A stretch of 64,000 nt of DNA from JAWSVE01 sp050633885 (GTDB lineage Bacteria; Pseudomonadota; Gammaproteobacteria; Pseudomonadales; Cellvibrionaceae), in assembly GCA_050633885.1 (NCBI GenBank), contig JBOEHK010000005.1, positions 818,541 through 882,540 on the forward strand, written 5' to 3'. Of the stretch, positions 1-7,206 are shown piece after piece. The number at the start of each line of letters is the position of its first letter. The stretch's first letter is position 1. Both the position numbers and the translations under genes were made by a program. The notes under the pieces were generated by a model that was given only the letters and a program-made list of their open reading frames with translations, was not told where the DNA came from and did no database searches.

Positions 1-834
1 GTAGAAACAGACTTTAACCACATCAGACAACAACTCGACGCCCTGTTAAAAGAATCACAACAAGGCGTCATCGTTCGTGACGGCATTCGTGTCGTGATCG
101 CAGGCAAACCCAACGCCGGTAAATCCAGTTTATTAAACGCATTAGCAGAACGCGACACCGCCATCGTCACCGACATCGAAGGAACAACCCGCGATGTATT
201 GCGTGAACACATCAACATCGACGGCATGCCATTACACCTAGTCGACACCGCGGGTTTACGCAGCAACCCAGATGAAGTAGAACGTATCGGCATAGAACGC
301 GCACAACAAGAATTTGAAATTGCCGACAGAATTTTATTAGTCGTCGATAGCAGTCAACAAAAAGAATTATCCATCGACGAAATACTTAGCGAAAGTTTTA
401 ATGACGACATCAGCAATGATCTCTCACGGTTTTTATTAGACAAACAAAAACTCACCCTCATTGCCAACAAAACCGACCTGAAAAAAAATAATCAATCAGA
501 ACTTATTAAAGACAACATCAACAACATCCCCGTCATCCCCCTCTCTGCCAAACAAGGCAACGGCCTCAACGAACTGAAACAACATTTAAAAGCCATTGCA
601 GGTTATACAGGCGTTGGCGAAAGTAGTTTTACCGCCAGACGCCGACACCTCGATGCCCTGAATCGAACACAAGAACATTTAGACAACGGCAAAGCCACAC
701 TACAAGCCGGTGCCGGAGAATTATTAGCAGAAGACCTCAGAAATGCGCAACAAGCCCTAGGAGAAATTACCGGAGAGTTTAAATCCGATGATCTACTAGG
801 AAGAATTTTTTCGAATTTTTGTATTGGAAAGTAA
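1..834 (+). CDS. mnmE: tRNA modification GTPase MnmE, 5' truncated by window edge
   Basis: The reading frame is open from base 1, so only the C-terminal 277 residues are present. MnmE is the GTPase that, with MnmG, installs the carboxymethylaminomethyl group on U34 of certain tRNAs. The G domain is seen directly: P-loop GKPNAGKSS, GTTRD, the DTAG switch and NKTD. The protein ends in the family's invariant FCIGK, whose cysteine is in the active site, so the 3' end is intact. MnmE and MnmG are usually adjacent; here mnmG is 8.6 kb downstream with accessory genes in between. Confidence 0.97.
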   Translation, partial: VETDFNHIRQQLDALLKESQQGVIVRDGIRVVIAGKPNAGKSSLLNALAERDTAIVTDIEGTTRDVLREHINIDGMPLHLVDTAGLRSNPDEVERIGIERAQQEFEIADRILLVVDSSQQKELSIDEILSESFNDDISNDLSRFLLDKQKLTLIANKTDLKKNNQSELIKDNINNIPVIPLSAKQGNGLNELKQHLKAIAGYTGVGESSFTARRRHLDALNRTQEHLDNGKATLQAGAGELLAEDLRNAQQALGEITGEFKSDDLLGRIFSNFCIGK

Positions 835-940
835 TTTTTAAAGAATAATAAAAATAAAAAACGAATGGCACGCCAATCACTCGACATTAAAACTATGGAA
901 CGGTTTAATGGTTAAATTTATAATAAAAGGAGCTCTTTAG

Positions 941-1939
941 ATGTCTAAAATTGTAGATCAGAATAATAATAATGATACAGGGGGAATAGTTAGCGTCGAG
1001 AATCAGCACGTCAGCATGAAAATAATCCAAAGTATCTATAACGAGATTACTGGAAAAACTGAAAAAATTGGAAGGTCTCTGAGCGATGACCACGATATTA
1101 ATCTCGGCGCATTAAAACAATTGAACCACAAAATTAATCAGATGCTAGAACAATATAATGTCGTCAGCAAAAACTGCTCCGTCACTTTATATCACGTCGA
1201 TGATTGTAAGAATCAATATAGCTCCTTTGAAAGGTTTGAACTGTATGATTCAAGTTCAATGAGTCCATCTGAAAGTATACAGTTGATATACAACTTTTTA
1301 ATCGTTCTACCAGAAACAAAACAACCCCAGCCTTACAAGATAACGATCAATCTCCACTCACGGGTTGCTCTAAAGAAAAAAGCTGAATCTGAACACGGAA
1401 TAAACCGAAGGTTTATAAGAATAGTCGCTAGACGAACGGGACAATACGACATCGAATACGTCGACTACACTGTCGCAAGAAATTTCCAAACAGCAGTAGA
1501 TCAGTGGTATTCATCCGTAGTAAAAGACAAAGAAAGCAAAATAGTCCAGTTTCTTCAAGATAAATCAGAACATTTTGATTCTATATTTAGAATACTTACA
1601 ATTACTATCTTGTCTTTTGCTATTTTTAAAAACGCAGACAGCCTAATTGGAGAAGTACCGACACTTAAATCAGTATTTTTAGCAGGATTATTTAGCTTTA
1701 GCTCTATATATCTCCTAGGAATGATAGCGTTCAAACTAGGATCATTCACAGAGAGATCGATTGACGAGCATCAAGCAATATCGGGGATTAGACTAAACAT
1801 AGGAGATGAAAAAGCATTTAAAAGTTTCGATAACTCCAATTCGAAGAGCATAAAAGGTGCTATTTGGTCCACTGTCTTAGTAATAGCTATAAATTTATTT
1901 TCTACTTATCTTTCATCTCTTTTGGCATTTGGCCCATAA
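941..1939 (+). CDS. hypothetical membrane protein, three C-terminal TM segments
   Basis: A 332-residue protein that I do not recognise. The first 210 residues are hydrophilic. Three hydrophobic stretches follow at roughly residues 217-235, 245-267 and 308-330, so the large N-terminal part should be cytoplasmic and the C terminus membrane-anchored. A ribosome site (aaaggagct) lies 8 bases before the ATG. It is the first gene of the accessory block after mnmE and is AT-rich like the following genes. The layout resembles membrane-anchored immunity or effector proteins, but nothing in the sequence fixes a function. Confidence 0.7.
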   Translation: MSKIVDQNNNNDTGGIVSVENQHVSMKIIQSIYNEITGKTEKIGRSLSDDHDINLGALKQLNHKINQMLEQYNVVSKNCSVTLYHVDDCKNQYSSFERFELYDSSSMSPSESIQLIYNFLIVLPETKQPQPYKITINLHSRVALKKKAESEHGINRRFIRIVARRTGQYDIEYVDYTVARNFQTAVDQWYSSVVKDKESKIVQFLQDKSEHFDSIFRILTITILSFAIFKNADSLIGEVPTLKSVFLAGLFSFSSIYLLGMIAFKLGSFTERSIDEHQAISGIRLNIGDEKAFKSFDNSNSKSIKGAIWSTVLVIAINLFSTYLSSLLAFGP

Positions 1940-2040
1940 GATATAATTTAGGTTAGTTTTATTTAAAAAAACAAATAATTTATTTTATAAAATGGTACTC
2001 ATTAAATAAGTGAGGCCACCTAAAACTTCAAGGAGTTAAA

Positions 2041-2490
2041 ATGAAAACTGTTTTAAAAGAAGTATTTATTTCTATGGGAGAACTTGAAAGATATTATGAT
2101 GGTATTGTCCCTGTGAATTTATGGAGAGGTTTAAATATAAAGAAGAATGTAAGTCTATTTGATCTCATTGAAAAACCATTCAAAATGCCAAACGGAAGAA
2201 TTAGAAAACCTGACATAGAAATAGATAATGGTTGGGTTAAAGTAAAACACTGGCCAAGAGGTATATCTACATTCGATAAGCCCGGTGTACCAAAAGGAAA
2301 GGACTGGGTTCATTACAAATTACCTGCTGGAACTTTATTACCTAAAGGGTTAGCAATCGTTAAAGATTCTTTTAACGATACGTTTCAAGCTACTCACTAC
2401 ACCATAGCACCAGCTTATGACATGCCACTATCCACATTCAAAAGCCTATTAAATCAATTAGCGTTAATAGCTAATAGGGAAGCAAAATGA
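2041..2490 (+). CDS. Tse2-family toxin (ADP-ribosyltransferase-fold effector)
   Basis: A 149-residue protein whose C-terminal half closely follows Pseudomonas aeruginosa Tse2 as I remember it. The block KDSFNDTFQATHYTIAPA matches Tse2's KQDSYNKRLQATHYTIMPA. The preceding LPAGTLLPKGL matches IPDGTDIPPDL, STFDKPGV matches SVFDRAGV, and the N-terminal LWRGLN corresponds to LYRAV. Tse2 is a cytoplasm-acting toxin delivered by the H1 type VI secretion system, with a fold related to ADP-ribosyltransferases. The start has an AAGGAG site 6 bases upstream. The stop overlaps the next gene as ATGA, giving tight coupling to the proposed immunity gene. No PAAR, VgrG or secretion gene is in the window, so delivery is inference; a chromosomal toxin-antitoxin role is the alternative. 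Confidence 0.75.
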   Translation: MKTVLKEVFISMGELERYYDGIVPVNLWRGLNIKKNVSLFDLIEKPFKMPNGRIRKPDIEIDNGWVKVKHWPRGISTFDKPGVPKGKDWVHYKLPAGTLLPKGLAIVKDSFNDTFQATHYTIAPAYDMPLSTFKSLLNQLALIANREAK

Positions 2491-2702
2491 TAGAGATTTC
2501 TAACACTGCTGCACCTTTACTTGTACAAGCACTTCGAGACGCTGTTCGTTATAACGAACAGCTTCTTACAAGTCAAACATTAAAAAACCGTTCTGATTAC
2601 GAAGAAAATTTAGTACAAGTTAGCCAGTTATATTCAGAGATAAAATCTCAATACAAAAAAATTGAAGATAAAGCAGGTATACCACTTAAAGATTTACTTT
2701 AA
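2487..2702 (+). CDS. Tsi2-like immunity protein/antitoxin
   Basis: A 71-residue, probably all-helical acidic protein, translationally coupled to the Tse2-like toxin by a 4-base ATGA overlap. Its pattern (LLVQALRDAVRYNEQL, an acidic central helix, and a final GIPLKDLL) can be laid along Tsi2, which has LMVAIQCVAARTREL and ends near GLPPYDRLI. Tsi2 is the small helical protein that binds and neutralises Tse2. Size, order and end motif all fit. Per-residue similarity is modest, so the assignment leans on the neighbouring toxin. A broken relative lies at about 4760-5020. Confidence 0.68.
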   Translation: MIEISNTAAPLLVQALRDAVRYNEQLLTSQTLKNRSDYEENLVQVSQLYSEIKSQYKKIEDKAGIPLKDLL

Positions 2703-2722
2703 AATTCAAATCTTTTTATTAT

Positions 2723-3088
2723 ATGAAAATTAAAATTGATGGTGATCACATACAAGAATTTCCTGATGATGTCGCTGCACTCATTATTGCCGATCCTTCT
2801 TATGGCGATGAAATAATAGATCTCAATGCAAGTGAAGTTAATATTCTAATTCACGGTGTATTAGCTTCCATCTACAATCCTACTCTAAGCCTTGAAGAAA
2901 ATATTAATAACATTAAAACCCGATATATGGATACAGCTAAGCCAAATAAAGAAGCATTAAATGTAGCTCTAGGCTTAATAGAAAAATATAAAATAGAAAT
3001 CGATGATGATGATATAGGACAAGTTGGCTTTAATGATATGTATCAAGAATTAAAGCCAGATCAAATTTCATCTGAGAAAAAGGAATAA
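2723..3088 (+). CDS. hypothetical acidic protein
   Basis: A 121-residue acidic protein with no signal peptide or membrane segment, starting 20 bases after the Tsi2-like gene and probably cotranscribed with it. It contains a DDDDIGQ stretch near residue 98 and a charged, lysine/glutamate-rich tail. I do not recognise the family. Position suggests a further immunity or accessory protein of the toxin module, but this is only inference. No convincing Shine-Dalgarno sequence precedes the ATG, which fits translational coupling. Confidence 0.6.
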   Translation: MKIKIDGDHIQEFPDDVAALIIADPSYGDEIIDLNASEVNILIHGVLASIYNPTLSLEENINNIKTRYMDTAKPNKEALNVALGLIEKYKIEIDDDDIGQVGFNDMYQELKPDQISSEKKE

Positions 3089-3160
3089 GTGGGGTCAGAA
3101 TAAGTGGGGTCAGATGAGACTTTAAAACTGGGGTCTAAAACTGGTGTCAAATGACTATTA
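3089..3160. repeat. tandem 'gtggggtcag' motif in a mobile-element scar
   Basis: Directly after the preceding stop, the motif gtggggtcag occurs twice in a row, followed by degenerate copies (ctggggtcta, ctggtgtcaa). Such gtggggtcag strings commonly flank decayed IS200/REP-associated-transposase insertions in marine Gammaproteobacteria. No transposase is intact here. This is a pattern call only. Confidence 0.35.
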
Positions 3161-3285
3161 AATTCTTTTTGGCCTACCCAAATAAAGTTCATCGCGTAAA
3201 CAGTTAATAACACCATCAAAAATCATTACAGCCAAAGCGCGGCCCTCACTTTTAACGACGCTATGTACAATAACCTTGAAATTTA
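3158..3285 (-). pseudogene. C-terminal remnant of an unidentified reading frame
   Basis: On the minus strand an open stretch ends in RDELYLGRPKRI followed by a stop near 3160. Upstream of it the frame reads protein-like (IVHSVVKSEGRALAVMIFDG) for about 40 codons, without a start codon or ribosome site. The GRPK(K/R) ending resembles the C terminus of REP-associated or integrase-like transposases, but this is weak. It lies beside the gtggggtcag repeats, which supports a decayed insertion. Confidence 0.3.
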
Positions 3286-3301
3286 GGGCTTGTCAGGTTG
3301 C

Positions 3302-3326
3302 TGTCGGGTACTTTTCGTACCCGACA
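3302..3326. repeat. perfect 10-bp inverted repeat (hairpin)
   Basis: TGTCGGGTAC and GTACCCGACA form a perfect 10-bp stem around a 5-base TTTTC loop. No T-run follows, so it is not a standard terminator. It lies about 50 bases before the XRE regulator gene at 3378 and could be its operator or a leader hairpin. Confidence 0.6.
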
Positions 3327-3377
3327 ATGAAAGAGCTGGAACATACTCTCCCTTCGAACTAGCAGTGAGGAAACCTA

Positions 3378-4091
3378 ATGATTCTAAATAAATTACGACG
3401 GGAGCGTAACTGGTCACAAGAGCAATTGGCCACGATGGCTAGGCTAAGCGTTCGTACAATTCAACGAATCGAAAGTGGCCATAGCGCCAGCCTAGAATCT
3501 TTGAAGTCTCTCGCTGCTGTGTTGGAGGTTAAGATTTCAACTCTAGAGCAGGAGATTACAATGATTGACAAAAATTCAGAAGAATGGAAAAAGTTGCCTT
3601 GGCTATTTCGATTAAATTTTATTGGCTCGGAAACTTCGTGGGTAGATGAATTTAAGAGAAAAACTTGGGTAAAGTCTGAAATATTTTCAGTATCGATTGG
3701 TGCTATTCTATGTTTGCTAGGAATTTTTTCTAAATCATCATCTTTTCTCAGCCCGCTAATTATTGGCCAGCTATTCTTTGTTAATGCGTATATTACTTCG
3801 ATAATCACCAGAATGGGCGACAAATATTCTATATGGACAAAAGAAAACATTTCCTATGAGACGCCCTACATGAAAAACAAGAAAGTACCAAAATACAAAG
3901 TCGTTGTTATAGCGTGTGCTTTATTGGGTGGCATTGGATTGAGTGTTTATAGACGTTACCGAGAAGAAGGGGAGTTAGATCCATTGTGGTTTATTTTCGC
4001 AGGTATCGCTCTGGTTATTGCAGTTGCTACGACCCTTATAGCCATATTCGTCGCAAGGAAACTTCTAAAATACGAAGAAGAGCGTTCTTAA
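3378..4091 (+). CDS. XRE-family regulator with C-terminal membrane segments
   Basis: A 237-residue protein. Residues 1-60 form a helix-turn-helix (LRRERNWSQEQLATMARLSVRTIQRIESG), the Cro/CI type that binds DNA. After a short linker come hydrophobic segments at about residues 103-120, 124-143, 175-190 and 203-226. HTH proteins with such a tail are known as membrane-tethered regulators. A GGAAACCTA sequence precedes the ATG at normal spacing. It stands between the toxin cluster and a HAD gene on the same strand. The hairpin at 3302-3326 upstream may be its own control site. Target genes are unknown. Confidence 0.8.
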   Translation: MILNKLRRERNWSQEQLATMARLSVRTIQRIESGHSASLESLKSLAAVLEVKISTLEQEITMIDKNSEEWKKLPWLFRLNFIGSETSWVDEFKRKTWVKSEIFSVSIGAILCLLGIFSKSSSFLSPLIIGQLFFVNAYITSIITRMGDKYSIWTKENISYETPYMKNKKVPKYKVVVIACALLGGIGLSVYRRYREEGELDPLWFIFAGIALVIAVATTLIAIFVARKLLKYEEERS

Positions 4092-4143
4092 AGATTGAGC
4101 TTTATCTAAAATTGGGTGAGATGACAAAAAAAGGAGTAATAAT

Positions 4144-4773
4144 ATCTATAAAGCGTTCCTTTTTGACCTAGATGATACGCTAGTCAATACATCTCACATC
4201 ATATTTTTGTCGATGGAAAAATGGTGTGAAGAGAATAACGTAAATCTAGAGTTCGCAATTGAGAAAGGTAAGGGAACTCGCACTGAAGATACGGTTGCTC
4301 TTGTCGCACCTCATCTAGATGCTCTTGAAGAAGCGAAAAAAATTGAACAATACGAAGAACATATAATTGAGTCTCTTACACCCGTCTCTGGTGCAAAAGA
4401 ATTTTTATTAAAATTACCAATGGAGAGCTGGGCCATAGTAACGTCAAGTTCCCATTATTTAGCTGCAAGAAAATTAAAAGTAAGTTATCTTCCTGATCCA
4501 AAATTCATAATTACAGAGGACTGTGTCAAAGCAGGAAAACCAAACCCCGAACCTTATCTCAAAGCAATTCAAAAGCTAGGTCTATCGCCAGAAGAATGTT
4601 TAGTGTTTGAAGATGCCGACAGTGGAATAACTTCAGCAACAGCCGCTGGTTGCAAAGTCGTTGTGGTTGGTAGTCATTCGACCATAAAGAATGAAAGCAT
4701 AGTGGCTAAGATAGAATCATTTAATGAACTTAAGTTGTCAATAAATGAAGGTTTAACCATTGAACAGTATTGA
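4144..4773 (+). CDS. HAD-superfamily phosphatase with no standard start codon
   Basis: HAD subfamily IA hydrolase, probably a small-molecule phosphatase. Motif I, FLFDLDDTL, is encoded at 4156-4182 with the two catalytic aspartates at 4165 and 4171. Motif II (VTSSSH), the lysine in KAGKPNP and the motif IV region VFEDADSGI are all present. No ATG, GTG or TTG lies in frame upstream of motif I; the first in-frame candidate (TTG 4207) would remove it. An AAGGAG site at 4131-4136 is followed by ATC at 4144. An ATG at 4121 is in another frame that a -1 slip on the A7G run at 4126-4133 would join to this one. So the gene uses a rare start, a programmed frameshift, or is broken at the 5' end. Confidence 0.6.
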   Translation: MYKAFLFDLDDTLVNTSHIIFLSMEKWCEENNVNLEFAIEKGKGTRTEDTVALVAPHLDALEEAKKIEQYEEHIIESLTPVSGAKEFLLKLPMESWAIVTSSSHYLAARKLKVSYLPDPKFIITEDCVKAGKPNPEPYLKAIQKLGLSPEECLVFEDADSGITSATAAGCKVVVVGSHSTIKNESIVAKIESFNELKLSINEGLTIEQY

Positions 4774-5023
4774 TATAAAATCGATTTCTGTTTGTATTCA
4801 AGCATTAGAAGATGCTATTCGCTACTATGTTTTTTGTCACAATCAGACACAACCGATAAAGCTAGTTACGAAGAGTGTAAATACATGTATGAAACTGAAT
4901 TAAGCAGATTATGTGAAATTGATAAGAATGAAGAGGAAAAATTTTTACTCGTGTTCCACTAAAAGAACAATTTAAAAACACTGAACCTTTTACTCTATTT
5001 CTACGACTTAGATATAACAATTA
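4760..5023 (+). pseudogene. frameshifted Tsi2-like immunity gene relic
   Basis: Three short frames here can be strung together to resemble the 71-residue protein at 2487-2702. From TTG 4760 the frame gives SVCIQALEDAIRYY, matching LLVQALRDAVRYN. A second frame gives DKASYEECKYMYETELSRL, matching SDYEENLVQVSQLYSEI. A third gives RVPLKEQF, matching GIPLKDLL. At least two frameshifts separate the pieces. It overlaps the end of the HAD gene by 14 bases. No toxin homologue is adjacent, so it looks like a decayed orphan immunity gene. Confidence 0.6.
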
Positions 5024-5075
5024 AACAAATTTTTTAATATTTTCTTTCGTCAAACCGTTTTTAAGAGGTAAGTTT

Positions 5076-5357
5076 ATGAACAGTCATAAAAAATTACACC
5101 TTCGAGTACTTTGTATTTTATTTATGTTTTATGGTATCAATGGATTTGCAGAGGATATTTTGAAAGACAAAAAAAAGGATACACATGAAGCGGCTATTTT
5201 AGACTTTGCCCTGACTGGAGATGATAGCTTTGATAAAGATAAACAAGGCCTTACTTCTAAACAACCAGCCTCCCCCTCTACTGCAGTCAAACCTCATGCT
5301 GTTGATCGTAATAAAGGATTAAATAAACAAAAAATTGTTACTAAAAAAGAGAAATAG
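5076..5357 (+). CDS. small exported lysine-rich protein
   Basis: A 93-residue protein starting with an evident signal peptide: positive KKLHLR, a hydrophobic core LCILFMFYGI, and a likely cleavage after GFA. The mature part is very hydrophilic and lysine/aspartate-rich, with an LDFALTGDDSF segment. It is preceded by a good AAGAGG site. The rest has low complexity and no recognisable domain. It should be periplasmic or secreted; function unknown. Confidence 0.6.
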   Translation: MNSHKKLHLRVLCILFMFYGINGFAEDILKDKKKDTHEAAILDFALTGDDSFDKDKQGLTSKQPASPSTAVKPHAVDRNKGLNKQKIVTKKEK

Positions 5358-5409
5358 TGTCTCTTTTTACAAGCTTTTTAAAATCATAATAAAAATAAAA
5401 GAGATCATT

Positions 5410-6786
5410 ATGGATACTTCTGTAGTTGATCAATCTGAAGAAGAATATCTGTTCCTTGATGAGCATACGTTATTTGAACTGGAAGTTTTTGATTCGAAAG
5501 AAGGCGCTAGCATTTTTCAGTTCTGTAATCTTACTCATACTCAGGGTGGCGAGCTGGCATTAAAACAACGCATGCAACGCCCTTGGGCTAAAGCATCTCG
5601 TATCCGTGAAACACAATGTTCTATCAACTATATAATAGAAAACAAAGCGCTATTCGATAAATTTGATCAAGGCAATATGAGGTTTATTAGTGGTAATGTT
5701 GGTACTTATCTGCATGCGCCCTTACCGATTATTGTTCCGAGTAAATTTATAGAATTTACCTACGGAGTCATTGATCTATACGCAAACGATGCGTACCACG
5801 TATCGAAAATAGCGAGGGGTGTTTTACTGACACGTAAATTGATAACTTCACTTCGTTATTTTCTTTGTCAGTTTGATACTGCGTCTCCAGTAGGTGATCT
5901 AGCACCTTTGCTGGATGAAGCGAGATCGTTGGTATTTGATGGCCCTTTATCTTCTGTTGGTGAAGAAGACAAAGGCATAGGGTTTGTAAAACTGTGGCGC
6001 GGATTGCGTTTGGATCAAACATTTCGGATTCATGAAGTCGAGAATATTAGCCGACTACTTACGCTGACTTATGAAATCGACGCACTCATTGCCATGGCCA
6101 ACTGTACCCAACAGAACAATTTGATTTTACCAACGGTTGATTCTGGGCCCATGGAAATTCACGCTGAGGGTCTGGTGCACCCCCATGTTCATGATGCTGT
6201 TGCTAATCCGGTCGAACTTAATCAACAACAGCGTGGCCTGTTCTTAACAGGGCCCAACATGGCTGGTAAAACAACCTATTTACGTGCTTTCGCAACCGCT
6301 CTTTATCTTGCTCATCTAGGTATGGGAGTACCAGCTAGCCAATTCCGTTTTACACCTATAAATCAATTAATCAGTTCTATTTCTTTGTCTGATAATTTAC
6401 ACGGTGGTGTGAGTTATTTTCGTGCGGAAGCATTACGAGTTAAAGATGTGGCAGCAGCTATTAAAGCAGAGTATCGCGTTGTTGCCATTATGGATGAACC
6501 TTTCAAAGGCACAAATGTTAAAGATACGCTAGAAGCGTCATTTGAAATTCTCACACGTTTCTCGACAGCCTCTAATTTGCTGTTTATGTTTTCATCGCAC
6601 CAAATAGAATTAGCAGAAACATTACGAGGGCCAATTGGTTTACGTTGTTTTACTGCGATTGAAACAGAAGAGCGACTACGTTTTGATTACCAGCTACGTA
6701 CAGGTGTCGCTACTCAGCGAATTGGCATGCGTGTGCTAAGAGAAGAAGGCGTCTTCGATCTTCTCGATGATACTAGTAACAACTAG
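5410..6786 (+). CDS. MutS-type ATPase lacking mismatch-recognition domains
   Basis: A 458-residue protein with the MutS family ATPase domain in its C-terminal half. Walker A is GPNMAGKTTY (about residue 280), Walker B is VVAIMDEPFKGTN, followed by a signature-like SSHQIEL. The N-terminal part resembles only the MutS core/lever helices (NLTHTQGGELALKQRMQRPWA), without domains I-II that bind the mismatch in true MutS (about 850 residues). ATG 5410 was chosen over an upstream in-frame start because it sits just before the conserved part. Standalone MutS-like ATPases of this size are known but poorly characterised; a role in DNA junction handling is conjecture. Confidence 0.75.
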   Translation: MDTSVVDQSEEEYLFLDEHTLFELEVFDSKEGASIFQFCNLTHTQGGELALKQRMQRPWAKASRIRETQCSINYIIENKALFDKFDQGNMRFISGNVGTYLHAPLPIIVPSKFIEFTYGVIDLYANDAYHVSKIARGVLLTRKLITSLRYFLCQFDTASPVGDLAPLLDEARSLVFDGPLSSVGEEDKGIGFVKLWRGLRLDQTFRIHEVENISRLLTLTYEIDALIAMANCTQQNNLILPTVDSGPMEIHAEGLVHPHVHDAVANPVELNQQQRGLFLTGPNMAGKTTYLRAFATALYLAHLGMGVPASQFRFTPINQLISSISLSDNLHGGVSYFRAEALRVKDVAAAIKAEYRVVAIMDEPFKGTNVKDTLEASFEILTRFSTASNLLFMFSSHQIELAETLRGPIGLRCFTAIETEERLRFDYQLRTGVATQRIGMRVLREEGVFDLLDDTSNN

Positions 6787-7206
6787 GGTAAGATGAGAAT
6801 TAAGATATTGAAAATATCTTGTGTAAGCTTTTAAAATTTATACAAAGAAAATTCAACTAAATGGATAATACATACCGTTTTTGTAAATACATTTAGAAAA
6901 TCTTCTGAATAGGTCAGTACATTCACCCTGATAAGGCTGACAAATATTGTTCCCTCAATATTTGACCCTCCCCAATCATAAATAAAGTTATATGTAGCTC
7001 TCTACTAAGTCCTAAAGAATCCATCCTAGTTTCTCAGATTGGATCACTGTGACGATTCATGAAAGACACTTGGCTATTCAATCGTCTAGGCTTGTCGCGC
7101 ATATTATCCTTGACAGAATTTTTAAGTGGCGTTGATTTTTTTGTTAAGAATACCTTCAGATTTTTCGCATTTTTCAATAGAAAAATTAAATAATAACGGA
7201 GCAGTT
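6787..7206. other. intergenic, no gene seen
   Basis: About 420 bases between the MutS-like gene and the xylanase. I see only short non-conserved frames. A long in-frame extension of the xylanase back to 7126 lacks a ribosome site and would bury the signal peptide, so it is not used. No clear terminator was found. Confidence 0.5.

Noticed and set aside
3461..3850. 129-codon minus-strand frame opposite the XRE gene
   Set aside because: Overlaps a gene with a clear HTH on the other strand and shows no motif of its own.
7126..7206. N-terminal extension of the xylanase
   Set aside because: It would place 27 extra residues before a typical signal peptide and has no ribosome site; GGAG before 7207 fits.
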